A DNA stretch of 64,000 bases from NCBI GenBank assembly GCA_038380435.1, contig JAWZYU010000017.1, positions 21,389,283 through 21,453,282 of the forward strand, given 5' to 3'. The notes beneath the pieces are model-generated. The model saw nothing but the letters and a program-made list of their open reading frames with translations. It was not told where the DNA came from and ran no database searches. Source of the DNA: Ryuthela nishihirai (lineage: Eukaryota > Arthropoda > Arachnida > Araneae > Heptathelidae). This document shows positions 1 to 9,974 of this stretch, in pieces. How positions within the stretch are numbered: position 1 is the first letter of the stretch; every line of letters starts with the position of its first letter. Position numbers and translations under genes: made by a program.

Positions 1-913
1 ACCAAAGTCACTTCATGCTGAATATTCCTTTTGAAAGCATTTCGAAAGTGAAGCAAATATAGGATTACATAGACTCCCATTTGCTCATTATATCTTCCCT
101 CTACCAATGAGGCGTTTAATCCATTCCCATCTCTTTAATATAGTAAAGAAATATTGCGAATCAATTTTTTGGCAAATGCTGTCATTCAAAGGTCAAATGA
201 AAAAAAAAAGCAATACCTTTAAAAATGAAAGTTAAAAACACTTGTTTTGTTTCAGTATTATCCAGATTTATTCGCCATTAGATATATACCAGTTCAATAA
301 TATTTAAACTGGTTTAATAGTTATGAATTATTTGCAAACTGCCCCCCCTCCCCACACACACACACACGAATGCTAGTAAGGATAATGCTGGCAAAAAATT
401 ATAAAAAATGATAAATGATATATATTTCATATATTTTTTAAAAAATATTTCGAACACTTCTAAAATGGAGCAAATGTTATACGGCAATAGAAATACAATC
501 TTTTGCCTCCCCCGCCTCCCCCGCCCTCCCTATATTTTCTCCAGATCCAAGCCGATGTAATATTAACAGAAAATCATTTTCAGGGATCAGAAAGTTTTTT
601 AAAAGAATAATATTATTATGGACAAATTTACTGTCGATAAATTGAAGATTTCGATTAAATTAGGTAATTCTCGTTTCTTAAAAGATATTCATTCTGTATT
701 TGAAAAGATATGGTAGCTGCCATATTTAACATCAGCAATGCCAATGAAAGTGATTTAATGATTTCAAAGTTTTTCAATCTTTCCTCTTACCATGTTCAGC
801 TCGTTTTAAAAGCAAAATAAAAAGGCGCCATTTTCCCTTTCTTCTCTGTCTGTAGAAGATCAACTTTTTTTGTGTTTAGAGATAAATGAAAATTTGTTTT
901 TGGGTTGGATAGG
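1..913. other. Non-coding AT-rich flank
   Basis: No credible coding region is visible. The stretch is AT-rich with A/T runs and contains one dispersed-repeat copy (344-556), annotated separately. Nothing else is recognised. Confidence 0.6.
344..556 (+). repeat. Dispersed ~200-bp repeat family R3, copy 1
   Basis: A C-rich tract followed by a (CA)n run, then an AT-rich body, then a second C-rich tract and 'ccagatccaagcc'. The same order of motifs (gc/gg-caaaaaattat, a 'catatttcat'-like stretch, 'ttctaaaatgga'/'ttttaaaataga', 'atgttatac.gcaat', C-rich run, 'c-agatc/catcc') recurs near 53915-54110 and 60430-60660. No coding capacity and no clear terminal inverted repeats, so the class is unknown. 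Confidence 0.5.
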
Positions 914-915
914 TA

Positions 916-1131
916 CAGTCGCTCAAAAAAATATCCGAACGATATAGTTGATTACAGAATTCAGGAAAAATATCTGGCAACAATTTTTTTTTTAATTAGT
1001 GATCTGGCAACCTTCGTGTCACGTGACACGAAGTTGCCAGATCACTAATTTCTAAAAAAAAATCGTTGCCAGATATTTTTTCTGAAATCTGTAATCAACC
1101 ATAGTGTTCGGATACTTTTTTTGAGCGACTG
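916..1131. mobile_element. Palindromic MITE, Tc1/mariner-like
   Basis: The 216-bp unit is flanked by TA on both sides and has inverted ends: 'cagtcgctcaaaaaaatatc' at the left matches the right end read backwards with few differences. The inverted match continues inward almost to the centre ('cgtgtcacgtgacacg'), so the element is one long fold-back. TA target sites and a 'CAGT' start fit non-autonomous Tc1/mariner relatives. No transposase is encoded. Confidence 0.7.
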
Positions 1132-1159
1132 TAGGTGGTCATATTATTTTGATACTAGA

Positions 1160-1425
1160 TCGTGTGGGCTCACTCACGGAAATATTGAGCGTGTGCAGTT
1201 ACCGTTCACAGCAAATTGGAGCGTGTGCAGTAACTGCACAGGCTCCAGTTTGCTGTGAACTGGAGCGTGTACAGTTGCTGTACACGCTCCAGATATTTTT
1301 CCTGAATTCTGTAATCACGTGACACGAAGGTTGCCAGATCACTAATTTCTAAAAAAATCGTTGCCAGATATTTTTTCTGAATTCTGTAATCAACCATAGC
1401 GTTCAGATATTTTTTTGAGCGACTG
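1160..1425. mobile_element. Rearranged second MITE copy with nested palindromes
   Basis: The right portion (about 1285-1425) repeats the preceding MITE and ends in the same 'gagcgactg' followed by TA. Its left half is replaced by a different fold-back block. 1204-1260 is an imperfect palindrome ending in 'gctgtgaac', and 1259-1291 is a perfect one with 15-bp arms and a 3-nt loop. The core 'gagcgtgt(g/a)cagt' occurs several times in both orientations. This looks like a MITE rearranged by fold-back copying. Confidence 0.55.
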
Positions 1426-1682
1426 TATTGGCGAAATATTAGGAGTAACATGTTCCGAATCTCCCAGTATTTTTAATAGCGCCATCTAACAGCGGGAAAA
1501 AGTAGAAAATGGCAAAACTTTTAAAATGATATTGCAGAAAAGATGCAATTCCAAATTTTTAGTGGTGGAAAAAAGAAACTTCTCAAAAGAGCTATTTTCT
1601 ATTTCAATGTGGATTTAAGTGAACGTAAACATTTTTATTTAACTTGCATTAAAGAATAAATATATTTTTAATATTACTCTAA

Positions 1683-1898
1683 GCCGTCCCATGGCCGAGT
1701 GGTTAGCGCGCTTGGCTACTGATCTAAGGGACCTGGGTTCGAGCCCCGGGTAAAACATGGCTGTTTGTGTCGTTTTTCTGCTGAGGTCCTGCCATCCTAA
1801 TAGACCTTCTACTATGGCATATAAACTGACAGGCTCCTGTCAGACCTCTGTGGCAAGCAGCTGCTTGAGGGGGTATTTATTTATTTTTTTATTTATTG
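1683..1898 (+). mobile_element. SINE-S copy (Ser/Leu-like tRNA head), reference copy
   Basis: This tRNA-derived retroposon is about 215 bp. The head carries an A box (tggccgagtgg) and a B box (ggttcgagccc), the internal RNA polymerase III promoter of tRNA genes. The 'GGCCGAGTGGTTA' D-arm resembles Ser/Leu tRNAs, but the variable arm is short, so the parent tRNA is uncertain. The body includes a conserved perfect hairpin (ctgacagg-ct-cctgtcag) and the 3' end 'gctgcttgagg' followed by a T/A-rich (ATTT)n tail. At least nine further copies occur in the window. The tail resembles the 3' end of the RTE LINE here. Confidence 0.85.
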
Positions 1899-2000
1899 AA
1901 TTAACCCCTTTTACTGCATATTATAAATGTACTCTTTGTGGAAACTGTCTCAAGTAAGTAGGCCTATATCCTCATTGAATACAGGAAACTGCGACAATTA

Positions 2001-2355
2001 AGGGGATTGGGTGGCTCCATCATTAGTGTGCCAGCCACGTAATTTAGAGTTCCCAGGTTCGAGTCCGACTTGTTCAAGCATTGATATTTATCTCTGCTGA
2101 TCCCCACCCCTTCCTGCAGTGAGAAAGAAGACACTGATGGACTTGAAATGACCGCCGTCTGTCGGATGGGGGCGTAAAGCCGCATACACTCGACACGTTA
2201 AAGTACACGCTGAATGGCCTTGATGGGGGGGGGGGGCTTCTCTCTGTCCAGTGGGTCCCCTTTCCCCAAACTTCTCTGAGCCCTTGAGGTCACTGTGGCC
2301 GTTTAGCCCACTGTGTGAAAAAAAGTGCCGCTCAGAGGTTAAACAACCCAACTCC
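2001..2355 (+). mobile_element. SINE-M copy (diverged)
   Basis: Diverged copy of the roughly 390-bp SINE-M family (see 22918-23307). The A box is eroded (ggtggctccatcattag) but the B box (ggttcgagtcc) is intact. The body holds the family landmarks 'gtcggatggg', 'cgttaaag' and 'gctcagaggtt', and the copy ends in 'aaacaacccaact'. A poly-G run interrupts the body near 2228. Confidence 0.75.
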
Positions 2356-2533
2356 CCCTTAAGCTACTGAAATTGGTTAGATTTTCATGAATGGAGTTTT
2401 GATTCGGTGATATGGGGTCGGCTGGGATTTTTCCAAGGGAAGGAAAAAGTTGCCTCGTCTGGAGAAAAAAAACTTTTTCACGAGCGCAAAAAACCAAATC
2501 AGTGTTTTAAGATAGAAATATTAACATTGAGCC

Positions 2534-2882
2534 ATGGGTTGGGTTGTTTTACCTCTGAGCGGCACTTTTTTGCACACCATGGGCCAAATTTATGGGTAGA
2601 AGGTGCTTGATCACCGAGCTCCCAGAGGTGTGTAATGTTGCAAATAAATAAATAAATGGGCTAAATGTCCAGGTCACATGGACCCCGAAGGCTCAGAGAA
2701 GGTTGGGAGAGAGGACCCACTGGAACAGCTGTTCGGAAACAGATGGTAACCTCCCGTCAAGGTCATTCAGCGTGTTCTTTAACGTGCACAGGATATGGCT
2801 TTCCCGCACACGGGACAACGGCTTAACGACCCATCCGACGGACGGCGGCCTTTCCGATCCCATCGGTGTCCCCTGCTGATCG
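2534..2882 (-). mobile_element. SINE-M copy lacking its tRNA head
   Basis: Minus-oriented SINE-M from the 'gggttgggttgtttt' tail to 'ggtgtcccctgctgatcg'. The tRNA-like head expected at the right end is missing, so this copy is 5'-truncated. It is interrupted at 2590-2655 by a small retroposon fragment. Confidence 0.75.
2590..2655 (+). mobile_element. 66-bp 5'-truncated retroposon inside a SINE
   Basis: The insertion splits SINE-M and is bracketed by an 11-bp target-site duplication, 'atgggccaaat' at 2579-2589 and 'atgggctaaat' at 2656-2666 (one mismatch). It ends in an (AAAT)n tail. Short length, tail and duplication indicate a severely 5'-truncated non-LTR insertion of a third family, not otherwise seen here. 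Confidence 0.65.
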
Positions 2883-3074
2883 AGTCATGGAAAAAAGGGA
2901 AATTTATTATTATTGAAAATATACATAAGAAAAATATTTTCATAATAATAAATAAAAAAATTATATGATTTCAAAAACAAAAGAAAACATTAAAACAAAC
3001 AAGAATTTTCAGTTCGTTAAAGATAAAACATTAGTTTTTAGTAACCTGATATTTAAAAAAAATAAAAACTTTCT

Positions 3075-3640
3075 CTCAAGCAGCTGCTAGCCACTGAGGT
3101 CTGACAGAAGCTTGCCAGCTTATGACCATAGTAGGTCTGTGATGAAGGCGAAACCTCAGCAGAAAGACAACAACAAACATCCATGCTTTACCCAGGTCCT
3201 CGGGGCGGGGTTGCTCAGTCGGTAGCGCTCCAGGCTCGTAATCTGTAGTTCCCAGGTTCGAGTACCAGCTGGATCAGCGTTGAGATTTATGTCCGCAAAA
3301 TTCCCCTCCCTGCCCACGGTCAGTAGGGGACACCGATTGGCTTGGAAAGGCCGCCGTCCGTCGTATGGAACGTTAAGCCGTCGCCCGTGTGCAGGAGAAC
3401 CATACCCTGTGCACGTTAAAGAACACGCTGGATGGCCTTGACGGGAGGCTACCATCTGTCTCCCAATAGCTATTTCAGTGGGTCCCCTCTCCCCAACCTT
3501 CTCTGAGCCTTCGGGGTCCTTGTGACCTGGCCATTTAGCCCATGGTATACAAAAAAGTGCCGCTCAGAGGTAAAACAACCCAACCCAACACAACAACCCA
3601 GGTCCTTTTGATCACCAGTCAAGAACGCTAAACACTCTAT
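3075..3640 (-). mobile_element. SINE-S copy split by a SINE-M insertion
   Basis: The 3' part of SINE-S ('ctcaagcagctgctag') runs from 3075 to 3200, and its head resumes at 3596 ('acccaggtcctttt...'). The break is filled by SINE-M. The host carries 'acccaggtcct' on both sides of the insertion (3190-3200 and 3596-3606). Confidence 0.8.
3201..3595 (+). mobile_element. SINE-M copy nested in SINE-S
   Basis: Near full-length copy with A box (ttgctcagtcgg), anticodon-loop region (ggctcgtaatctg), B box (ggttcgagtacc) and the 3' end 'gtaaaacaacccaaccc'. The perfect 11-bp target-site duplication on both sides shows that it arrived by target-primed reverse transcription after SINE-S was in place. Confidence 0.88.
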
Positions 3641-3645
3641 TATTC

Positions 3646-4006
3646 AATATAAATTAATTTTTCGATAAATATTTCCAGGGGGACAACTGTCACTCTTGCT
3701 ACTCACCCCCCTGCTGACCCCCACATCCGGTGACTGCTCGAGCTAAATGGTAGAGAGGAAACGATTAATTTTTCATTCTTTTAACTATAACCAGTGGCAT
3801 AGCGTGACCAAATACAGCTTCTATAAAAGCAATGGTCATAAAGGACCAGAATGTCATTCTGGTATTTGTTAGTTACGAAAATATCTTGATTTTTATGTCA
3901 AGAGGAAATTATTAGTATAATCTTATTTAATTTTCTCGATGGTTGCGTCGCCATTCTTTCAAACAAAATACGTGTCCAATTTAATTCCGTATTGTTTCTC
4001 TTTTAG
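3646..4006 (+). other. Intron sequence upstream of the acidic-tail exon
   Basis: No coding sequence. It ends in a polypyrimidine tract and acceptor (ttgtttctcttttag at 3992-4006). It contains 'ccagtggcatagcgtgacc' near 3791, which resembles a hAT-type terminal repeat, but no matching partner end was found. Confidence 0.5.
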
Positions 4007-4494
4007 GGAATTCCTGGTTCAGCCAATCAGCATCGCCTCTGGATCCCACGTGGGATTCCAATGGTCTGACGTCACAACGTGAAGTTGACGATGACAGTGA
4101 CGATTACGATTATGAAGAGTATCAAGAAAACAACGACGTGGATGATGACGAAGACTCCGAGTTTCTCTTCCTCGGAGCAAAGGACGATGGGAAAAAGATC
4201 AAAGTGCGCCACACGGGGGGAGCGCTCGTACATCCTCTGCCGAGGTTTCTGGAAGAGGACTACAACGACGATGACGACTCTGAAGGGATCGAAAGTCAGC
4301 CTCCAGATGATGAGCTAGATCTGATGGAAGGAGGAGACGTGATGGTGGAAGTGAATCATCATCCGTCCCCTCTGCCACCTAAAGAAGAGATGTCGGATGA
4401 GTCCGATGAAGAAAATATGGAAGAGGATCCGTTTGGCGAGCGAGGAATGGAAGAAGCTGACACCATCTATGATGAGCATGTCTTTGTATTTTGA
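4007..4494 (+). CDS. Terminal exon of an unidentified protein with a very acidic C-terminus
   Basis: The frame runs open from the acceptor AG at 4005-4006 (two bases complete a split codon) to TGA at 4492-4494, giving 161 whole codons before the stop. The start of the gene is to the left and is not in the window. The peptide opens NSWFSQSASP, then has acidic stretches (DDDSDDYDYEEYQ, DDDEDSEF, EEDYNDDDDSEG) around a basic island (GKKIKVRHTGG), and ends in DEHVFVF. The last residues (F-V-F) resemble a class II PDZ-binding C-terminus. There is no transmembrane segment in this exon. It could be the cytoplasmic tail of a membrane protein or a disordered nuclear tail; the family is not recognised. 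Support for it being real comes from the acceptor, its GC content being higher than the flanks, and a polyadenylation signal about 450 nt downstream. Confidence 0.7.
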
Positions 4495-5241
4495 TGAAGC
4501 GATGGACAGACATCACGGACATCTGATGTTGTTTTTGAAAACTGCTTCACCTGCAGAGCGTTGTGTGCATATCAACATCTTTTAGGATTTTATTTTAGAG
4601 ACCAGTGATCTTAAAAGAACTACACGTTTAGTTTGAGGGAATAATTCGACTTTTTCTCTTTCTATTTGCTTTCCTCATCAGAAGATTCATCGTCCATAGG
4701 AATCTCGCAATTCCACCGTTGCAAGATGTCGCTGAAGATAAAGTCCCTCTCATCACGATTTAATGGTTGCAACGAATGCTAGTCTCAACTGAATGAAGCT
4801 TTCAAAAGAATTTCATCAGCTTTTTTACGTTTTAATTTCGGATCGCCACTAAGGTTATATCTGAATAATGTTTTACAATCACATAATTTGTTTACAATTA
4901 TATACTAATTCATTGTTCTTTAAAATCACTTAATATTTGCTGGTCAAATAAAAATGTTATCAATAATTGACACACAGAAACTTAAAGAGATATATTTTTT
5001 AAATCTTGATTATCAAACCCTTGAAAAATCTCCATTAATTCTTGCTTACAAGATAAAAATGCCAATTCAAATGTCGAGGCCAAGTTCGCGTTGAACCAAT
5101 TGTCCTGACTAATTTGAAATAATTGTCCTGTTCTCGTGCTTCAATTGCAAATTTCCTAATGGGTTATTTCGTAGAGTTCGTCCAGAACTTGATACTAATC
5201 TGTGAACCATTTAGCTTAAGAGCTAATGGTTAGCACTAATA
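4495..5241 (+). other. Probable 3' UTR and downstream spacer
   Basis: Non-coding sequence after the stop codon, turning AT-rich. The first ~460 nt would be the 3' UTR if the AATAAA at 4947-4952 is used. Nothing further is recognised up to the next SINE. Confidence 0.45.
4947..4952 (+). terminator. Candidate polyadenylation signal AATAAA
   Basis: Canonical hexamer 453 nt past the stop codon of the acidic-tail exon, in an AT-rich context. A T/GT-rich downstream element is weak, so use is inferred from position only. Confidence 0.45.
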
Positions 5242-5634
5242 GGGGCGGGGGTGGCTCAGTCGGTAGCGCGCCAGGCTCGTAATCGGTAGTTCCCAGGTTC
5301 GAGTCCCAGCTGGGTCAGCGTTGAGATTTATCTCCGCAAAATTCCCCGCCCTGCCCACGGTCAATAGGGGACACCGATGGGGTTGAAAAGGCCGCCATCC
5401 GTCGGATGGGACGTTAAGCCGTGGCCCCGTGTGCGGGAGAGCCATACCCTTTGCACGTTAAAGAACACGCTGGATGGCCTTGACGGGAGGCTACCATCTG
5501 TTTCCCAACAGCTGTTCCAGTGGGTCCCCTCCCCCAACCTTCTCTGAGCCTTCGGGGTTCTTGTGGCCTGGCCATTTAGCCCATGGTGTGCAAAAAAGTG
5601 CCGCTCAGAGGTAAAACAACCCAACCCAACACTA
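5242..5634 (+). mobile_element. SINE-M copy, near full length
   Basis: Begins 'ggggcgggggtggctcag' with intact A and B boxes and ends 'gtaaaacaacccaacccaac'. It is only slightly diverged from the young copies at 57 kb. No clean target-site duplication was found. Confidence 0.85.
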
Positions 5635-5674
5635 CAGGTGGGGGGAAAGAGTTATGCCACTACATGCATACCTT

Positions 5675-5744
5675 ATCTGTGGCTCTAACCCAGGTTCCTG
5701 TGATCAGTAGCAAAATGTGCTAACAACTAAGCCACCGGGACAGA
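5675..5744 (-). mobile_element. SINE-S head fragment
   Basis: Diverged head of SINE-S on the minus strand: B-box complement 'ctaacccaggttcc', then 'gatcagtagcaaaatgtgct' and 'aagccaccgggaca'. Most of the body is missing or unrecognisable. Confidence 0.6.
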
Positions 5745-5909
5745 CTTTAGTCTAAAATTAATAACAAGATAATAACTGGGATTTTTAGAATTTGTCGAGA
5801 ACTAATCACCCCTTCCCCCACACCGAAACCAAGAGTCTTTGAGGAGTGACACTCCCAAGTTTTGATATTATCTTTTCGTTTCGTTGTATAGTCGAGCCTC
5901 TGATTCCTT

Positions 5910-6135
5910 TCCCTCCACAGAGGTGGAGTCCATGTTGCCCATGTGCAGGAGAGCCATACCCTGTGTACGTTAAAGAATACACTGGATGGCCTTGATGAGA
6001 GGCTACCATCTGTCTCAACAGCTGTCAGTGGTCCCTCTCCCAATCTTCTCTGAGCCTTCGGGGCTGTTGTGACCTGGCCATTTAGTCCATTGTGCGCAGA
6101 AAAGTGCCGTTCAGAGGTAAAACAACCAAACCTTA
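5910..6135 (+). mobile_element. SINE-M copy, 5'-truncated and diverged
   Basis: Matches the SINE-M body from 'cccatgtgcaggagagcc' through 'gttcagaggtaaaacaacc'. The tRNA head is absent. Several short deletions (for example in the 'cccaacagctgttcc' region) indicate age. Confidence 0.75.
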
Positions 6136-7290
6136 AAATTTCCTCTCTCTGTTTCGATGTAACACTTAAATATTCATTTCTTAGCCCCTTCCTTAACAAT
6201 ACCCAGCTTTTAATACACCAGCTTTGAAAAATAAGCCAAACGTTAAAATATTGCAAAGCAAAAGTGTGTCCTTTGCAAAAATTTCCTCACGAAATATGTG
6301 TTTAATGTTAATTCCCATATCAACTTTCACAATGCTAGTGGCGATCTTTCTAGAAAACTTCTGACCGATTACAGTATAAATGTTTTTTACATTACACCTT
6401 TTTTAAGTGCGAAATTGAAAACGATTATGATATTAATACATTCTTAGAATATACCGTTATTTAAGTTCAAAATGTCTGAATTTTCAAGTCGAGTTTATAG
6501 TTTTAAAAGTTGATCGGAATTTTTATATTATTTTAAATCCCGGAGCTTTTTATATTTGAATCAATATAAAATGAATTTTCTTCTTAAATATTCTAAATTT
6601 GCTATATTTTAGTGGCCAGTTTAAATCCCTATAACAACATGGTTTAAGGGGAAAAAAAATTAATTCGCCCCTACGCCATTTGTAAAACAGGAAATTCGAA
6701 AATTAATCTCAGTAAAAATGATTTTTGCTTTCGCTGTTCTACGTTTGTGTAGAAAGGTTTAGCATTGTTTCTATTAAGCAGACAGAATGACGAATTTTTA
6801 AACGAAAAAAATCTGAGTCTTTAAGAGAAGGAATCTTTCTGAAGATTTCCTTTTATAGAATCCTTAATGCTTCTGGGTTATCTGTTTTCATAATTTCGTG
6901 ATCAAAGTCAGAAGGTTATCTGCAGGTTATAATAGAGCAAACAACCTTGAACACCAGGAACTCGAACCTAACAGTTGCAGTGTCACTACGAACCTATTAT
7001 GTCAATGAGGCGGTTACCTAAGTTTATGTTATGTTCGATCTCCCTGTCTTTTTTTCTCTAGCAAAATATGAAAGAAAAAAACTCTTTAAGAATGATAAGA
7101 TGAAACCATATTGCTCTCAGTAGCGTACTCTAAAATCTACTGGGAGTTTGATTGACAACTTCCTTTAGAATTCAATGGATTTGACATGTTTGAGCCTCTT
7201 AAAATATACACGTAAGCCCTCAATAAGCGGTTATAACCCCCACCTCTTAAACATACCCATTCCCTGCGTATGACAATGTTTCATTGTAGT
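6136..7290. other. No recognised feature
   Basis: AT-rich single-copy-looking sequence with frequent stops in all frames. A weak tRNA-like B-box complement occurs near 6958-6975 (aggaactcgaacct) without a convincing A box. Nothing is annotated. Confidence 0.5.
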
Positions 7291-7429
7291 TTTCGCATAG
7301 GCAGTTTAGAAACAATTGTGTGTAAATCGTTTCGTAAAACGATGCAGCAAAAGAAAAGGCAACGAAAATGAATCATTCAGTACTTGCTTCGAATTAACGG
7401 AACTGCTTTATTTTTTAAAACACGATGCA

Positions 7430-7695
7430 GCAGTTGAGGCTTGGTTTGAAGAAATCGTCTGCATCCTCAACGGCAAGCACGAGACAGACTTTCGAGGGTG
7501 TTGCCAGAGGGCACAACGCACGTGATTTCCATATACCGAAGAAGCAAGATGGCGGCAGATTTGAACTGCGCTTCGACTACGCCATTTTTCCGTGGCCAGT
7601 TTCCACATCTCGGCGCCTCTGAAATAATAAAATTAAAGTCAAGGGAAAATGCAAATTCTTTTAACTGTATTTCTGTAAAATGCCGTGGCACATGA
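7430..7695 (+). promoter_or_regulatory. Candidate promoter / first exon with YY1-like and E-box motifs
   Basis: A GC-richer island in AT-rich DNA. It contains CACGTG (an E-box) near 7520 and 'caagatggcggc' at 7548-7559, which matches both the YY1 core (AAGATGGCGGC) and a good ATG context. The ATG at 7551 opens 48 codons (MAADLNCASTTPFFRGQF...) closed by TGA at 7693-7695. YY1-type motifs downstream of the start site are typical of TATA-less housekeeping promoters. No clear splice donor or homologous protein was recognised, so this may be a 5' exon, a regulatory island, or chance. Confidence 0.3.
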
Positions 7696-7699
7696 CATC

Positions 7700-8420
7700 C
7701 ATGTAAGATTTCAGTGTATGTAAAGGATCATTAACATGATCACGAAGTGTTTTAAAAGTTTATTGTTATTAACCAAAAGCTTTGAACAAATGTTTCAGTC
7801 TCATTTATTTAAATGTGTAAACTATTGAAGCTCATCGGTTACACTTACTTCAAAAAGGTACGTTTCGACAAAGAGTAAGAAAAATAGCAAGCAGACATTA
7901 CATGTACCGTAATATTTGAATACCAAGGGGTAAAATTTGCTGTTTCAATGTGAGTAGTGATGCACAGTAGGGAAAAAAAAGTGTCTCATAGGATTTTATG
8001 TTCTATGAATTATAAAAGTTCGACACAGGGGTGTGTGAAACTCCTGGAAGTGCAGACGTCATTCATTAAGACCATGTATTGCGGTCCAAGTTTTTCCATA
8101 TAAAAAAATATAATTTTCAGCTGCTTCCATAAAATAAAAGTGTCATTTTCATATTGAATGAGATTTATGTCCAAAATGATTTTATACCCTTACTAGACAA
8201 CAATTAAACTATTTTACATAAAAGATTCAGTAAAAAGGGCAAGAAATGACTTTAATTAATATAATGTGAATAATATGTTCATTAAATTATGAACAAAATA
8301 ATTTTATCAAAGTGAAATATTTTTTAAGTTGGTGTTTGAATTCAGTATTATTAAATTAAAAAAAATCAAGCAATTTTAAAATAAAGTGCTCATTATCAGG
8401 CAGTGACTACATGCATAATT
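7700..8420. other. No recognised feature
   Basis: AT-rich sequence without repeats or open frames that I can support. Confidence 0.5.
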
Positions 8421-9045
8421 CTCAAGCAGCCGAGGCCTTCGGAGGTTCAACTACACAGTAACCTTTTGGACCAAACCAATATTTATTGGAAGTCTTTTAC
8501 CAAATATTATTTTTCTAATGCCCTTTTTATGGAAGGTTCTGTTACTTTATGCATTCAAATTTCTATTTGCACAGGAAAACTCACGAAAGCGGTCCTGTTG
8601 GAAACCACTGCATTAGACTGCACGATTTAGTTTTATTTACATTTCTTTCCCGAGCTACTACTTTTACACTTGGTTACTTTAGACAGTTCTAACAAGGTCC
8701 CTTTCGACTTTATCTACCCATCGCATTCTAGGTCCTCATCCTGAGACCTTAAATGAACTGTTCATAACCACCCTCCATTGCGAGTTCTGCACGTGGGCAT
8801 AATGCCCAAACCAAAAGTCTCTCCCTACACAAGATGCTGCTGCATGGTGGTTGCTAACTCCTTTGTCTAACCTCGTCAGTACTTAGTCAAACCATCTAAT
8901 GCCCAAGATATTGATAAGCATCTAATAACCATAAAATTCCAGTTATTTCGAAGGGATCCAAGTTCCGCTACCAGCAACTTTACAAAGGGCTAAGCTATTA
9001 CATATTTTAGTCTTTAGATATATACGCCTATTTTTCCCATTGAAG
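8421..9045 (-). mobile_element. Decayed 3' fragment of the RTE-type LINE
   Basis: Aligns by eye with the 3' end of the intact RTE copy at 38 kb: 'ctcaagcagccgaggccttcggaggttcaac', then 'ttctaacaaggtccc', 'cgcattctaggtcctc', 'actgttcataacc', 'atgctgctgcatgg' and 'tatacgcctattt'. About 180 bp of unrelated sequence (roughly 8460-8640) interrupts it. Many substitutions and indels mark it as old and inactive. Only the coding region for the LINE C-terminus is represented. Confidence 0.75.
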
Positions 9046-9104
9046 TCCTCAAGGGGAGGGGTTTAATCCCCATTCCTTCGAAAACGCCACTGAACCTGGA
9101 AATA

Positions 9105-9544
9105 CATGTGCTCCCCTACTTACGAACAGGTTAAGTTCCCGAGGTTTTGTCGTAAGTCGAAAACTAACCTAAAAAGTACATTTGTACGCATAATAAACAC
9201 TTATTGTTGGTGTTTGATCCTTCAATGTACTTACTAAAATGCATTACACTCGTTTACCCGCTCGCTATTGCTTACTAGCAGGTGTTTCAAATGCGATAAA
9301 AATCTGCTGTGGTATATCGTAACATAAAGTCGGTATTATAAATAAAACATCTTATACTGTTAATGCATATGTTTGTACATAAATAATATAATACGTATTG
9401 TAAATAACAAAAAAGGAAAATTAGACCAAGCTATCGACGTCAACGCCACGATTCCGCGCGAAATTTAAATTTTAGACGTACGGTCAAATTGTTCGTAAGT
9501 CTGAAAGTTCATAAGTTGAATGTTCGCAAGTAGGGGAGCACCTG
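9105..9544. mobile_element. 440-bp MITE, Tc1/pogo-like ends
   Basis: TA flanks each end (9103-9104, 9545-9546). The terminal inverted repeats are about 24 bp with two differences: 'catgtgctcccctacttacg' at the left, and the complement of 'cgcaagtaggggagcacctg' at the right. No transposase frame is present. TA target sites with CA...TG ends fit the Tc1/mariner/pogo superfamily. Confidence 0.75.
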
Positions 9545-9772
9545 TATAAGTAATTCCTGTAAACTAGGGATGATCCTATTCTGGCCTTGCTAACAATTTC
9601 ATCCAGACAGCATGAAAATTTGAAAATATAAAATAAACATTTTTAAAATCTGGCTCTACTAAAGTGAAGATGAAAATATTAATAACATTGAAGCCAAATC
9701 TATAGCAGCTCATTTCTGGGATCCAGTCTCATCTATATACTTAATGAACTTGCGTTTTGACTGGGTAATTTA

Positions 9773-9972
9773 CATTATTATGCTGTATCTAATCATACGA
9801 TGATAAAGGTAAAGAGAAAAAATTGTCTTTAGCGAGCTGGGATCCGAACCCACAACTTCCTGAAAACATGTCACTTGATTTGTTATCAGGAGGTCGTGGA
9901 TTCGGAGACCACCCGTCTAAAGACAATTTTTCTTTACCTTTGTAACGTATGAATAAATACAGCATAATAGTG
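9773..9972. mobile_element. Fold-back MITE with a tRNA-like core
   Basis: Arms of about 55-60 bp pair with each other: 'cattattatgctgtat...aaaggtaaag...ttgtctttag' at the left, with the complement at 9922-9972. TA lies at both borders (9771-9772 and 9973-9974). The centre, on the minus strand, contains a tRNA-like B box (gtgggttcggatccca). A similar 'gtgggattcaaaccc' type motif appears near 35830 and 36180. No protein is encoded. Confidence 0.65.
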
Positions 9973-9974
9973 TA

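Noticed and set aside
1206..1451. 81-codon minus-strand frame
   Set aside because: Lies wholly in the palindromic MITE complex, with repeated DYRIQ(K/E)KYL peptides caused by the inverted DNA copies.
1683..1755. tRNA genes at the heads of SINE-S and SINE-M copies
   Set aside because: A and B boxes are present, but the acceptor stems do not pair and each head is fused to a repeated body, so they are SINE promoters and not functional tRNAs.
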